Counted from the first letter of the stretch, positions 1 to 9,289 are shown. The stretch: 64,000 nucleotides of DNA from JBBDJG01 sp040880005 (GCA_040880005.1 JBBDJG010000027.1:25314-89313); one strand, 5' to 3'. Notes: generated by a model from the letters alone, not told the origin. Made by a program: numbers and translations.

Positions 1-2
1 TA

Positions 3-338
3 CGTTTCCTGCATCTCGACGAGATTCCACAGCTTTGGAACGTGCTGCGCGGGGACATGTCGATCGTCGGCCCGCGCCCGATACGCCCGACGTTCTTCGA
101 GGAGCTGTGCGTGGAAATTCCCCAGTACTGGCAGCGCCTGGTCGTGAGGCCGGGTATCACCGGTTTCGCCCAGCTTCGCATGACGCGAGAGACGAGCTGG
201 GTCGAGAAGCTGGCGCATGACCTCGAGTTCATCGCCGACAGATCGACGCGGCTGTACCTGCGCGTGTGCCTCGCGACCGCCTGGCGAATCGTCACGCTGC
301 CTTTCCGCAAGCTGGCGCGAGTGCTGAACGGGTCCTAG
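3..338 (+). CDS. Bacterial sugar transferase, C-terminal part (cut by window edge)
   Basis: This is the C-terminal part of a bacterial sugar transferase (WcaJ/PglC-like polyprenol-phosphate hexose-1-phosphate transferase). The family loads the first sugar onto undecaprenyl phosphate at the inner membrane for exopolysaccharide or glycan synthesis. The frame is open to the window edge and reads LDEIPQLWNVLRGDMSIVGPRP, then RPGITGFAQLR, which are the conserved catalytic-region motifs of the family. About 111 codons are visible, so the N-terminal membrane part and most of the fold lie upstream. The asnB and WecA/TagO-like genes that follow fit an envelope-polysaccharide region. Confidence 0.93.
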   Translation, partial: RFLHLDEIPQLWNVLRGDMSIVGPRPIRPTFFEELCVEIPQYWQRLVVRPGITGFAQLRMTRETSWVEKLAHDLEFIADRSTRLYLRVCLATAWRIVTLPFRKLARVLNGS

Positions 339-357
339 ATAGCTGCAGCCGCTCGCG

Positions 358-756
358 TCACTCGCCGGCGGGCCAGTATTCAACCTCGAGCTGATCGGTC
401 ATCGGGAAGTCCTTGGGATTGCCGGTCGCAAGACGCGACCTCGAAAGACTCGCGGCACTCGCGATCAGGCAGTCTGCCTGGGCGAGCGTCCTGCCGCGCT
501 TCGCGTAGTCGCCGCGCCAGCGCCCGGCCAACTCACCCTCGCTGCGTCCCAGTGGTATCACGGTCAGACCGGTGAGCAACGCCGCCGCCCTATCGCGTTC
601 GCCCTCTCGCAGGCCCCGCACGGTCTCCTCGACATTGATCGCGCACGTGCAAGGAGTATCGCCGCGCTCGCGAAGCATCAGAAGACCTCGTGCTGCGCCT
701 TCGCGGCCTCGAAGCACGTCAACGAGAACGGTGGTGTCGAGCAGGACCTGGGCCAC
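358..756 (-). CDS. vapC: PIN-domain toxin, VapC family
   Basis: This is a 132-residue PIN-domain ribonuclease toxin. It starts at GTG 756, which shares one base with the stop codon of the antitoxin gene (TAGTG). An open frame continues further upstream but is only arginine-rich shadow of the antitoxin. The acidic metal-site pattern is visible: D7 in LLDTTVLVDVLRG, E43/E44 in NVEETVRGL, D95 in AQADCLIASAA, and a final ATGNPKDF block in which N113 sits where many PIN domains have Asp. VapC toxins cut tRNA or rRNA when the antitoxin is lost. The target here is unknown. Confidence 0.9.
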   Translation of the reverse strand: MAQVLLDTTVLVDVLRGREGAARGLLMLRERGDTPCTCAINVEETVRGLREGERDRAAALLTGLTVIPLGRSEGELAGRWRGDYAKRGRTLAQADCLIASAASLSRSRLATGNPKDFPMTDQLEVEYWPAGE

Positions 757-995
757 TATCCGACGCGTCGCTCTGCCCCGCGCCGCTGCGCGCGCACCCA
801 TGCCGCAGGGTCGTCGTCCCATTCGTGTCCGTGGTCCGGCACGGAGCCGATCGCTTGCTCGATCTTCTCCCAACGTCGCTCGTCGTCGAGCGCCTGCTGC
901 ACGGCGCGGGCGATAAAACCGCTGCGGCCGCGAGGACCGACGCGACGATCGAGGTCGTGGACCACCTGGTCGGCGAGCGTAATGTGTAGACGCAT
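756..995 (-). CDS. vapB: Ribbon-helix-helix type antitoxin, VapB-like
   Basis: This is a 79-residue putative antitoxin upstream of the PIN toxin. The N-terminus (MRLHITLADQVVHDLDRRVG, then RSGFIARAVQQALDDE) looks like a ribbon-helix-helix DNA-binding dimerisation region. The C-terminal half is rich in Trp, Asp and Arg and probably wraps the toxin. ATG 995 is chosen; a GTG two codons upstream (1001) is possible. A small inverted repeat (TTAG-CACA-CTAA at 1005-1016) lies just before the start, where autorepression by the TA complex would be expected. The one-base overlap with vapC implies translational coupling. Confidence 0.82.
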   Translation of the reverse strand: MRLHITLADQVVHDLDRRVGPRGRSGFIARAVQQALDDERRWEKIEQAIGSVPDHGHEWDDDPAAWVRAQRRGAERRVG

Positions 996-1004
996 GATCA
1001 CAAC

Positions 1005-1016
1005 TTAGCACACTAA
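1005..1016. promoter_or_regulatory. Candidate VapB operator (inverted repeat)
   Basis: TTAGCACACTAA, a 4-bp inverted repeat around CACA, lies 10-21 bases upstream of the vapB ATG. Its position fits TA-complex autoregulation. The assignment is inferred from position and symmetry only. Confidence 0.35.
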
Positions 1017-1034
1017 AGCTATCTCCCCACCCTT

Positions 1035-1052
1035 TTCCCCTGCCGGGGGGAA
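1035..1052. terminator. Small GC-rich hairpin upstream of asnB
   Basis: TTCCCC (1035-1040) and GGGGAA (1047-1052) pair around a six-base loop between the divergent vapBC and asnB genes. It could terminate readthrough or lie in the asnB leader. No T-run follows. Confidence 0.3.
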
Positions 1053-1080
1053 GTGTTGAGCGCCCCTAGAATCGCCCCCC

Positions 1081-2973
1081 ATGTGCGGAATTTGTGGCAT
1101 AGCCGTGCGAAACGGTGAGGCCGACCCGGCGGCCGTTGCGGCCATGAACGAGGTGATGGTCCACCGCGGGCCCGACAGCTCCGGCGCGCTCGTGGACGGG
1201 CCGGTCGGGCTCGCGATGCGGCGTCTGTCGATCATCGACCTCGCGGGCGGCGACCAGCCGATCGCCAACGAGGATGAAACCGTTCACGTCATACAGAACG
1301 GCGAGATCTACAACTACCGCGAGCTGCGCGCGGGCCTGCGCGAGCGCGGTCACCGTTTCGAGACCTCGAGCGACACCGAGGTGCTCGTCCACCTCTATGA
1401 AGAGCGCGGCCCGGGCTTCGTCGAGGAGTTGCGCGGCATGTTCGCGCTGGCCCTGTGGGACAAGATCGAGCAGCGGCTGTTGCTGGCGCGCGACCGCTTC
1501 GGCATCAAGCCGCTCTACTACCGCAGCCATGGCGACGTGCTGTCGTTTGCCTCGGAGTTGAAGGCGCTCGTCTGCCAGCCGGGCTTCTCGCGCGAGGTCG
1601 ATCTCGACGCGCTCGAGGCGTTTCTCGCCTTCAACTCGATCCCGGCGCCGCTCACGATCTACGAGCAGGCGCACAAGCTGCCGGCCGGGCATCTCCTGAT
1701 CTGGCACAAGGGAGAGATCTCGCTGCGCCGCTACTCGCGGCCGAAGCCGGCATCTGCGGATCGCGTGCGCGCCGAAGACGAGCAGACGCTGGCCGAGGAG
1801 CTGCGTGAGCGCCTGCGCGACTCGGTGAGGGCGCACCTCGTCGCCGACGTACCGGTCGGGGTGCTGCTGTCGGGCGGGGTCGACTCCTCCGCCCTCGCCG
1901 CGCTTGCGGCGCATGAAAGCTCGCATCAAATATCCACATTCTCGATCGGGTTCGAGGAGCATTCCTTCAACGAGCTCGAGCAGGCGCGCCTCGTTGCCGA
2001 GCGCTACGGCACCGACCATCACGAGTTGATACTGCGACCCGACGCTGTGGAGCTGCTGCCAAAGCTCGTCGACGCGTTCGACGAGCCGTTCGCGGACTCC
2101 TCGGCGCTGCCCACCTATCTCGTGTCCCAGCTTGCCTCGCGGAGTGTCAAGGTCGCTCTGTCCGGCGAGGGAGGAGACGAGCTGTTCGGCGGGTACTACA
2201 CCTATGTGGCCGACATGCTTGCGCCCAGGGTGGGTCGCGTTGCGAGCGCCCTACGGCCCTTGATCGAGCGGCTCCCCAGCTCCGATCGCAAGGTGAGCCT
2301 CGAGTACAGGGCAAAGCGCTTTGCGCGCGGCGCTCACCTGCCCGCGCTCGAGCGCCACCACGCGTGGAAGGAGATCTTCTCCGACGAGGCGCGAGCCGAG
2401 CTGCTGCGCCCCGATCGCCGTGGCGCGCTCGACCCGGTTGATCTGTATCGCGCCCGCTACGCCGAGACCGACGGCGCGCCACAACTCGCTCGCCTTCAGG
2501 ATGTCGACCTGGGCATCTACTTGGCGGACGACCTGCTCGTGAAGACGGATCGAGCGAGCATGGCGCACTCGCTCGAGGTGCGCGTTCCGTTCTGTGACAG
2601 TGTGGTCGCCGAGCTGGCGCTCGCACTGCCCACGCATCACAAGGTGCGCGGCTTGTCCAAGAAGAGACTGCTGCGCAAGGCCGTCTCGACGCTGATTCCC
2701 AAGCAGGTCTTGCACGGGCGCAAGCAGGGCTTCTCGATTCCCGCCGCTTCGTGGCTTCGCGGTGAGCTGGAGCCATTCGCGCGTGAGGTGCTCTCACCGG
2801 CGAGCGTCGCGCGTCAGGGTTATCTGCGACCGGAGGTCGTGTCCGCCCTTCTGGATGATCACGTCTGCGGCCGGCATGACAACAGCCGGCAGCTTTGGGG
2901 ACTGCTGGCGTTCGCCATGTGGCACGAACGACAAGCTCACCCGACGGCATCGCCGGCCGCCACACCGGCCTGA
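1081..2973 (+). CDS. asnB: Asparagine synthase (glutamine-hydrolysing)
   Basis: This is a 630-residue AsnB. The N-terminal class II glutamine amidotransferase domain begins MCGICGIA, so Cys2 becomes the N-terminal nucleophile after Met removal. RLSIIDLAGGDQP and NGEIYNY follow as glutamine-site motifs. The C-terminal synthetase domain starts near residue 235, with the pyrophosphate loop LSGGVDSS near 265 and the later blocks SGEGGDELFGGY and KTDRASMAHSLEVRVPF. The reaction makes Asn from Asp, Gln and ATP. In envelope loci, AsnB-like proteins can instead amidate sugars or peptides, and the neighbouring glycan genes leave that open. The next gene starts 6 bases after the stop, so the two are probably co-transcribed. 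Confidence 0.95.
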   Translation: MCGICGIAVRNGEADPAAVAAMNEVMVHRGPDSSGALVDGPVGLAMRRLSIIDLAGGDQPIANEDETVHVIQNGEIYNYRELRAGLRERGHRFETSSDTEVLVHLYEERGPGFVEELRGMFALALWDKIEQRLLLARDRFGIKPLYYRSHGDVLSFASELKALVCQPGFSREVDLDALEAFLAFNSIPAPLTIYEQAHKLPAGHLLIWHKGEISLRRYSRPKPASADRVRAEDEQTLAEELRERLRDSVRAHLVADVPVGVLLSGGVDSSALAALAAHESSHQISTFSIGFEEHSFNELEQARLVAERYGTDHHELILRPDAVELLPKLVDAFDEPFADSSALPTYLVSQLASRSVKVALSGEGGDELFGGYYTYVADMLAPRVGRVASALRPLIERLPSSDRKVSLEYRAKRFARGAHLPALERHHAWKEIFSDEARAELLRPDRRGALDPVDLYRARYAETDGAPQLARLQDVDLGIYLADDLLVKTDRASMAHSLEVRVPFCDSVVAELALALPTHHKVRGLSKKRLLRKAVSTLIPKQVLHGRKQGFSIPAASWLRGELEPFAREVLSPASVARQGYLRPEVVSALLDDHVCGRHDNSRQLWGLLAFAMWHERQAHPTASPAATPA

Positions 2974-2979
2974 GTCGAT

Positions 2980-4179
2980 ATGCCCAGCGTGACCGACGCC
3001 CTGCTCGCCTTCTCGCTCGCACTGGTCGTGACGTGGATCGCCACACCGATCGCGAAACGCGTTGCCTGGCGCATCGGCGCGATCGACGAGCCGCGCGAGC
3101 GCGGCCTGCACCAGTTCCCGACCGCGAGGCTTGGAGGGGTTGCGATCCTCGCCGGGGTGTTGGCTGCGAGCATCGTCTTTCTGCCGAACGATCGCCAGAC
3201 GCACGGCATCCTCGTCGGTGCCACTGCGATCGCGGCGGTCGGCACGGCCGACGACCTCTTCGATTTGCCCGCGGACGTGAAGCTGCTGGGCCAGGTGCTC
3301 GCGGCGGTGATACCCGTCGTTGCCGGGGTCCGGGTGGAGACGATGACGCTCCCCTTCCTCGGGCACCTCGACCTCGCCTGGATGGCGTATCCGCTAACCG
3401 TGCTTGGGATCGTCGCGGTGATGAACGCGGTCAACTTCATCGACGGCGTGGACGGCCTTGCGGCGGGAGTGTGCACGATCGCCGCGATCACCTTCGCCGT
3501 GATCGCGTTGTCGCTCGATCGCAACGCCGCAGGGGTGCTTGCGATGCTGACTGCCGGCGCCGCACTCGGCTACCTGCGCCACGGCTTCCATCCTGCTTCG
3601 ATCTTCCTCGGCGACTCGGGCTCCAACCTGCTCGGGCTGCTGCTGGCCGTGATCGTCGTCCAGGGGGCGTTGAAGACCAACGCGGTGGTCGCACTCGTGT
3701 TTCCGTTGGTGATTCTCGCGGTGCCGATTCTCGACTCCAGCTTCGTGATCGCCAAGCGGATCAAGTACGGCAGACCGGTCTATGAGGCCGATCGTTGGCA
3801 CTTCCATCACCGCTTCGCCGATATCGGGTTTTCTCAGCGGCGCACGGTGGCGTACCTGTACGGATGGACCCTCACGCTCGCCGCGCTCGCGCTCGCGCTG
3901 CGCTTCGTTCCGTACTCCGACGACCACGGCAACTTCGATCTCGGCTGGAGCCTCGTGCTGGCGGCCTTCTTCGTCGTGACCCTGGCCGCGAGCGTCTATC
4001 TTGTGCTCGTGCTGGAGATCTTCAAGGTCAAACGTTTCCGCCAGTTCCAACTGCGCCACGACCGCACGGTGCGCGGCCAGCCACCTCCGGACGAGGTTGA
4101 GGTCGAGGCGGCGGTTGCGCACGAGTTGGAAACCGGCGAGTTCGGCGCGGTCGAGTCGCAGGGGAAGAGTCGATCGTGA
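2980..4179 (+). CDS. WecA/TagO-like polyprenyl-phosphate sugar-1-phosphate transferase
   Basis: This is a 399-residue polytopic membrane enzyme of the MraY/WecA/TagO superfamily (glycosyltransferase family 4). It transfers a HexNAc-1-phosphate from a UDP-sugar to undecaprenyl phosphate and starts a cell-wall polymer. Family signatures appear in order: the Asp pair in TADDLFDL near 90, NFIDGVDGLAAG near 151, FLGDSGSN near 208, and the cytosolic His-rich loop DRWHFHHRF near 270. About 10-11 hydrophobic segments are visible. The charged C-terminal tail (last ~50 residues) is unusual for the family. It sits between asnB and a bactofilin-like membrane protein whose GTG start overlaps its stop (GTGA). 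Confidence 0.93.
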   Translation: MPSVTDALLAFSLALVVTWIATPIAKRVAWRIGAIDEPRERGLHQFPTARLGGVAILAGVLAASIVFLPNDRQTHGILVGATAIAAVGTADDLFDLPADVKLLGQVLAAVIPVVAGVRVETMTLPFLGHLDLAWMAYPLTVLGIVAVMNAVNFIDGVDGLAAGVCTIAAITFAVIALSLDRNAAGVLAMLTAGAALGYLRHGFHPASIFLGDSGSNLLGLLLAVIVVQGALKTNAVVALVFPLVILAVPILDSSFVIAKRIKYGRPVYEADRWHFHHRFADIGFSQRRTVAYLYGWTLTLAALALALRFVPYSDDHGNFDLGWSLVLAAFFVVTLAASVYLVLVLEIFKVKRFRQFQLRHDRTVRGQPPPDEVEVEAAVAHELETGEFGAVESQGKSRS

Positions 4180-5162
4180 AGCTCGCGCGCGCATCGATCG
4201 CGACGCTTGCGTTGCTGCTCCTGCTGCCGGGCGCAGCTTCTGCCGACTGCCCGCCGCCGGTCGCCACGGCGACCGGGCTGCGCGCCCTCGACGCGGAGAA
4301 CCAGGTGGTGCTGACCGGAACCTTGGACGTGCCGAAGGGGTACGCGGTCGAGAACGCTGTCGTGATCGACGGCGACGCCAACGTCGCCGGCCAGGTGACG
4401 GAGGACCTGATCGTCGTGAACGGACGCGCGACGATCTCCGGAACGGTTGACGGAGATGTCGTGACGCTCTCCGATCGGGCCGTGCTGACGCGCCGCGGAT
4501 GCGTGGCCGGCGACCTCATCTACGGCGACGAGAAACCGGTCGTGCCGGCGAGCGCGACGGTCGAGGGCGAAGTCCGCAGCTTCGAGACGAGCGACATCGG
4601 GGACGAGCTCGCGAGCGCGCTGATCGTGCTCGGCATCCTGCTGCTGGTTGGCGCGGCGCTCTCGACGCTGCTGCTCGGATTGCTGCTGCTGTGGCTCGCT
4701 CCGCGCGTCGCCGAGGCGGTGCTGGAGCCGGCGGGCTCGAGCGTCGGGCCGTCGATCGGCTGGGGAGTGGCGCTCGCCTTGGGTGTTCCGATCCTTGGCG
4801 TGCTGCTGGCGGTCACGGTGATTGGAATCCCGCTCGGCTTCATACTGCTGCTACTGCTGATTCCGCTGTATGTGGTCGGCTACGTGACGAGCCAGTGGCT
4901 CGTCGGGCGCATGATTCTCGGCCCGCCGCACAGGCCCTGGGTGTCGCTGCTGGTCGGCTGGGCGGTGTTGACCGTCGCATCGTTGATCCCGTTCATCGGA
5001 AGCCTGACCGGCGTCGCCGCTGTCGTATACGGACTGGGCGTGCTCGCGGTGGCGACGTGGCGATCGCAGCGGGACAAGGACGCGACGCCGCCCGGCGCAA
5101 CCTCCGCGGGGCCATCGCCGGACAGCGCAGATGTGCCCGTGCCGCCCCCACCACCTGGTTGA
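4176..5162 (+). CDS. Secreted/membrane protein with bactofilin-like repeats
   Basis: This 328-residue protein starts at GTG overlapping the upstream TGA. A signal peptide (residues 1-23, ending GAASADC) is followed by a beta-repeat segment (about 40-125) with short repeating units such as VVIDGDANVAG, LIVVNGRATISG and VVTLSDRAVL. These resemble the parallel beta-helix of bactofilin or polymer-forming cytoskeletal domains, here apparently outside the membrane. Four to five transmembrane helices (about 145-300) and a Pro/Ser-rich tail follow. This fusion recurs as uncharacterised membrane proteins. A scaffold or envelope role is a guess from architecture and from the wall-polymer genes upstream. 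Confidence 0.8.
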   Translation: MKLARASIATLALLLLLPGAASADCPPPVATATGLRALDAENQVVLTGTLDVPKGYAVENAVVIDGDANVAGQVTEDLIVVNGRATISGTVDGDVVTLSDRAVLTRRGCVAGDLIYGDEKPVVPASATVEGEVRSFETSDIGDELASALIVLGILLLVGAALSTLLLGLLLLWLAPRVAEAVLEPAGSSVGPSIGWGVALALGVPILGVLLAVTVIGIPLGFILLLLLIPLYVVGYVTSQWLVGRMILGPPHRPWVSLLVGWAVLTVASLIPFIGSLTGVAAVVYGLGVLAVATWRSQRDKDATPPGATSAGPSPDSADVPVPPPPPG

Positions 5163-5166
5163 TCCG

Positions 5167-5436
5167 GTGAGCGACAGAGTGCGCACGGTCGCCGGCACGG
5201 TCGAGTTCATCTGGGACGGGGACGGCCACATGCTGCTCAACCTCGATCCCGACGACGAAGCGCATCCGCACACGTTCGAGATCGTGGGCGAGGTTCGCGA
5301 TCGCATCGCCGGCTCGATCACCGAAGGCGATCGGATCGAGATCGATTTTATCGCCGTCGAGTACGAGGTCGTCGATCCCGACAGCGGGCCGACGGACAGC
5401 CACCGCGCTCAGGTGCGCGACGTTCGAGCGACATAG
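5167..5436 (+). CDS. Small hypothetical protein, acidic
   Basis: This is an 89-residue acidic protein starting at GTG 5167, four bases after the previous stop; an in-frame ATG upstream lies inside the previous gene. It reads like a small beta-rich domain (VAGTVEFIWDGDGHMLLNLDP ... IVGEVRDRIAGSITEGDRIEI) without signal peptide or membrane segment. No family is recognised. The tight spacing suggests it is the last gene of the asnB-led operon. Confidence 0.6.
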   Translation: MSDRVRTVAGTVEFIWDGDGHMLLNLDPDDEAHPHTFEIVGEVRDRIAGSITEGDRIEIDFIAVEYEVVDPDSGPTDSHRAQVRDVRAT

Positions 5437-5535
5437 GCCACCGGCTCTCCCGCTTCCGCCACTCGGCCGAATGCGGAAGTGCCGAATCTGTCTCACCTGT
5501 GCCAACGGTGGCGTCACAGCTACGATAGGCCGCGG

Positions 5536-7507
5536 ATGGAACAGGGAACGCCCAATGCTCCGCTTGCCTGCAGCTCCTGCGGCCACCCCAATCGGGAGGG
5601 CGCAAGGTTCTGCGGCGAATGCGGCGCGAGCCTCGAGGCCACGAGGCGATGCCCGGCCTGCGGCTCGGAGAATCCCTCCGAGCAGCGGTTCTGTGACGAG
5701 TGCGGCTCGAAGCTCGAGGCACAAGCCGGCGCATCGCCGGCATCCGCGCCGGCGTTCACGCCCACCCCGGTCGAGCTTCCCGAACACCTGACGCGCAAGA
5801 TCCGCGACCAGGCGGCCGGACTGGCCGGCGAGCGCAAGCAGGTGACGGTGCTGTTCGCCGACGTGATGGGCTCGATGGAGTTGGCCGAGCGCCTCGATGC
5901 CGAACAGTGGCGGCAGATCATGGAGCGCTTCTTCGCGATCCTCTGCGAGGGAGTCCACCGCTTCGAGGGTACCGTCGACAAATTCACCGGCGACGGAATC
6001 ATGGCGCTGTTCGGTGCCCCGATCGCACACGAGGACCACGCCCAGCGAGCCTGCTACGCGGCGCTTCACCTGCGGGAGCAGCTAGCCTCGTACGCGGCGG
6101 AGATCCGCCGCGAGCACGGACTCAACTTCTCGGTGCGCATGGGGCTCAACTCGGGCGACGTGGTCGTCGGCGCAATCGGCGCGGACCTGACAATGGAGTA
6201 CACCGCGATCGGCCACACGGTCGGCATGGCACAGCGCATGGAGCAGCTCGCCGCGCCCGGCGCGGCCTATCTGACGGAGAACACCGCGTCGCTCGTGGAG
6301 GGCTACCTCGCGCTCACCGACCTCGGCGAATCCAAGGTCAAGGGTGCCAGCCGGCCGCTGCGCGTGTACGAGCTGACCGGAGTCGGCGCGGCCCGCGGGC
6401 GGCTCGACATCTCACGCGCGCGCGGCTTCTCGAGCTTCGTAGGCCGCGCCGATGAGCTGCGCGCGCTCGACGACGCGCTCGAGCAGGCCGCCGCCGGTCA
6501 ACCGCAGGTGATCGGGATCGTGGCCGACGCTGGCGTTGGCAAAAGCCGCCTCTGCGACGTGTTCATGCAGCGCTGTCGGGCGAAGGGGATTGCGATCTAT
6601 CACACCTCGGGCCAGGCGCACGCGATGTCGATCCCGCTGTTGCCGGTGCTCCAATTGATGCGTGACTACTTCGACGTCACGGAGCTGGATTCGGACCAGA
6701 CGGCGCGCGAGCGGATCGCCGGCAAGCTGCTGCTGCTCGACAAGAGCTTCAGCGAGGACCTTCCGCTGATCTTCGAGTTCCTCGCCGTGCCCGATCCCGA
6801 GCGACCGTCTCCACACATGGATCCCGAGGTGCGCCAGCGCCGGCTGCTCGACATCACCAAGCGTCTGACCCGCGCCCAAAGCGACCGTGAGCAGGGTGTG
6901 ACCGTATTCGAGGACCTGCACTGGCTCGACCCGGCCAGCGAGGTATTCCTCGCCAATCAGGTCGAGGCATCGCAGGGGACGCGCTTGGTCGTGGCAGTGG
7001 ATGGGTGTCGCCGCTCGCATGCAGCGGGACTGGCCCCACGCGATAGAAGCGCTCGAGCGATCGCTGGCGATCTCGAGGGAGTCCAGGACTGCTGCCGACA
7101 CAGAGGGGCACTGCCTCTACGGTCTCGCGGAGGCATATGCGGGCCTGGGAGAGATGGAGCGCGCGGCGGGATTGGGCCGGGAAGCAGTCGCGCTGATGCG
7201 CGATCGCGGCCAGGCGGGGGAGGCGCTCGGGAACGTGATCCTCGCCCGGGTGCTGCTGGGAGATGAGGACGCCGACCGCGAGGAGATCGAGTCCGTCCTG
7301 GCGAGGGCGCAAGAGCTGGCGCGCGGCAACGGCACGCTCAGCCTCGAACCCATGATCCACGTCGAGTTGGCGGAGCTTGCGCGTCAGAACGGCGACGAGC
7401 CCGGGCGCGAGCGCGAACTGCGCGAGGCGCACCGCCTCTTCACCGAGATCGGCGCGACCGGCCACGCCGAGCGGCTGGCCGGTGAGCTTTCGACGCCGGC
7501 CGCCTGA
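5536..7507 (+). pseudogene. Zinc-ribbon / adenylate cyclase / AAA regulator with internal deletion
   Basis: The frame from ATG 5536 encodes two zinc ribbons (CSSCGHPN...FCGECG and CPACGSEN...FCDECG), a class III nucleotidyl cyclase domain (VTVLFADVMGSMELAERLD, KFTGDGIMALFGAP), then an AAA ATPase with Walker A GVGKSR and Walker B-like VFEDLHWLD. Homology-like sequence stops at about 6995 (GTRLVVAV). The next frame, from about 7001, carries the TPR-like C-terminus of the same kind of protein (MGVAARMQRDWPHAIEALERSL) to 7507. Intact relatives are typically near 1,000-1,100 residues; only about 655 codons remain. An out-of-frame internal deletion of roughly 1.2 kb is therefore inferred, either real or an assembly collapse. 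The truncated N-terminal product would still contain the cyclase domain. Confidence 0.85.
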
Positions 7508-7525
7508 ACGGGCCCGAAGCCGATC

Positions 7526-8218
7526 TCAGGCGCGCCCGTAAACCGGGATCGCGGCGCCGCTCGTCGGCGCCGAGCCGTCCGAGCAAAGGAAGCGGATCAC
7601 GTGGGCGATCTCGATCGGCTGCACCCAGCGCGAGTGGTCGGCGTCCGGCTGCGAGTCACGGTTGGCAGGTGTGTCGATCACGCTCGGCAGCACAGCGTTG
7701 CAGCGTATGCCGTCGTCGCGGTACTCGGTTGCGACCGCCTGCGCGAAGGCGAGCACGGCGGCCTTGGCAGTGATGTAGCCGGCGGCGCCGGCGAACGGCG
7801 TTAGCGCGGCGCGAGCCGAGACGCACACGATCGTGCCGCCGCCGGAATCGATCAGCTTCGGCAGGCTCGCTTGCGTGACGAGATAGGTGGGTCGCAGGTT
7901 GAGCCGCAACTGTCCCTCGAAACGGTCGACCGGCGTTTCGTGCACCCGTGCTCCGGCGTCGAAGCCGCCGACCAGATTCACAACGGCAGCCAGCGGAGCG
8001 CCGTTGTCCGAGCTTGCCTGGGACACGGCCTCTGCGGCCTGGGCTTCGTCGAACAGGTCCGCCTCGACGGCCACGAACCCGCTGGCCTCCGGCAACCGAT
8101 CGCGGTCCGCGGGCACGATCCAGGTCGTCACCACGCGCCAGCCGGCCTCGAGGAAGACGTCAACGACGGCGCCGCCCAGCGCGCCCGTGCCGCCGGTGAT
8201 CAGGACGGAGTGATCCAT
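7526..8218 (-). CDS. Short-chain dehydrogenase/reductase
   Basis: This 230-residue SDR has the Rossmann motif TGGTGALGG at residues 8-16, an NLVGG block near 83 in place of NNAG, and the catalytic Ser...Tyr-x3-Lys seen as VSARAALTPFAGAAGYITAK. The substrate cannot be deduced. It converges on the cyclase remnant and is divergent from the AhpD-like gene, whose start lies about 58 bases from its own. Confidence 0.9.
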   Translation of the reverse strand: MDHSVLITGGTGALGGAVVDVFLEAGWRVVTTWIVPADRDRLPEASGFVAVEADLFDEAQAAEAVSQASSDNGAPLAAVVNLVGGFDAGARVHETPVDRFEGQLRLNLRPTYLVTQASLPKLIDSGGGTIVCVSARAALTPFAGAAGYITAKAAVLAFAQAVATEYRDDGIRCNAVLPSVIDTPANRDSQPDADHSRWVQPIEIAHVIRFLCSDGSAPTSGAAIPVYGRA

Positions 8219-8275
8219 TGCAGAACCAGGCTATCGGCAACGCCGAGGCCGACCGCCTGCGCTACCTTGGTGGTG

Positions 8276-9280
8276 ATGCCCCCCGCTCCGCAGACCGCCC
8301 AGGCGCTGGTCGAGACGGTCTATGGTCAGATGAAGCGCGACTTCGGCTTGGTCGCCTGCCCGATCACCTTGCACAGACCGGTGCCGGAGCTGCTCGCCGC
8401 AAGCTGGTCCACTCTGCGCGAAACAGTCGTCGCCGACGGGGTCGATCGCGCGGCGAAGGAGACGGTCGCCAGCACGATCTCGCAGCTGAACGGGTGTCCC
8501 TACTGCGTGGACGCGCACGTTGTGATGCTGGGGGCGGTCGGCAAGCGCGACGTGCAGCGGGCGATCGACCGGCACGACTACGACGCGATCCCGTATGAGA
8601 ATCTACGAGCGCTTGCACACTGGGCCGCGGCGACCCGAACGCCCGATGCGGCTGAGCTGCTCGCGCCGCCGTTCGGCCCGGCCGAGGCGCCGGAGCTGAT
8701 CGGCACCGCCGTCTATTTCCACTACGTGAATCGCATGGTGAGCCTGTTCTGCGATGAGTCGCCGTTTGGAAGCACAAATCGCCTGTTGCGTGCCAGCCTC
8801 GTGCGAATCGGAGGACGCAGGTTTCGCGATGTCGCTCTCGAGCCGCACGCCGCCGGCACTTCGCTCGGGCTGATTCCCGGCGCCGAGTTGCCCGAGGAGC
8901 TTGCGTTCGCGGCCGCGAAGCCGACCGTCGCTCGTGCCTGGGCCTCGTTCGCAGCGTCGGTTGCCCGTGCAGCCGATCCGGTGCTGGACTCGTCATCGAG
9001 AGCGGCGATCGAGGCGGAGTTGGCGAAGTGGAACGGCGACGATCCGCCGATCGGCGGCGGATGGCTGGAGGAATTCGCAAACGAGTTGGACGAGCCGGTC
9101 CGCGGCGCGGCGCGGCTGGCGCTGGCGGCCGCTCTGGCCCCCTACCGCGCGACCGAGCACGACATCGCACGCGCGGGCTCCGGCGAGGGTGCGGCCGAGG
9201 TAGTGGCCGCGGCCGCGTGGGGCGCGCTCGCCGCCGCCAAGCGTGTCGCCCGTTGGATCACGCCGCCCGAATTCGGCTAG
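8276..9280 (+). CDS. Carboxymuconolactone decarboxylase / AhpD-like protein
   Basis: This 334-residue protein begins at ATG 8276; the open frame upstream overlaps the divergent SDR and is not coding. The N-terminal third carries the AhpD-type redox motif CPYC in STISQLNGCPYCVDAHVVML, the dithiol plus His arrangement of alkylhydroperoxidase D-like proteins. A longer helical C-terminal half follows. Peroxide or redox protection is the likely role by family; the exact partner is unknown. A small DoxX-like gene follows nine bases after the stop. Confidence 0.85.
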   Translation: MPPAPQTAQALVETVYGQMKRDFGLVACPITLHRPVPELLAASWSTLRETVVADGVDRAAKETVASTISQLNGCPYCVDAHVVMLGAVGKRDVQRAIDRHDYDAIPYENLRALAHWAAATRTPDAAELLAPPFGPAEAPELIGTAVYFHYVNRMVSLFCDESPFGSTNRLLRASLVRIGGRRFRDVALEPHAAGTSLGLIPGAELPEELAFAAAKPTVARAWASFAASVARAADPVLDSSSRAAIEAELAKWNGDDPPIGGGWLEEFANELDEPVRGAARLALAAALAPYRATEHDIARAGSGEGAAEVVAAAAWGALAAAKRVARWITPPEFG

Positions 9281-9289
9281 CCTGCGGCC

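Noticed and set aside
358..1011. 217-codon minus-strand frame covering both TA genes
   Set aside because: Only the part from GTG 756 has PIN motifs; the upstream part is an Arg-rich shadow of the antitoxin gene.
1066..2022. 318-codon minus-strand frame opposite asnB
   Set aside because: It is the complementary-strand shadow of a clear asnB; Arg/Leu/Val-rich with no motifs.
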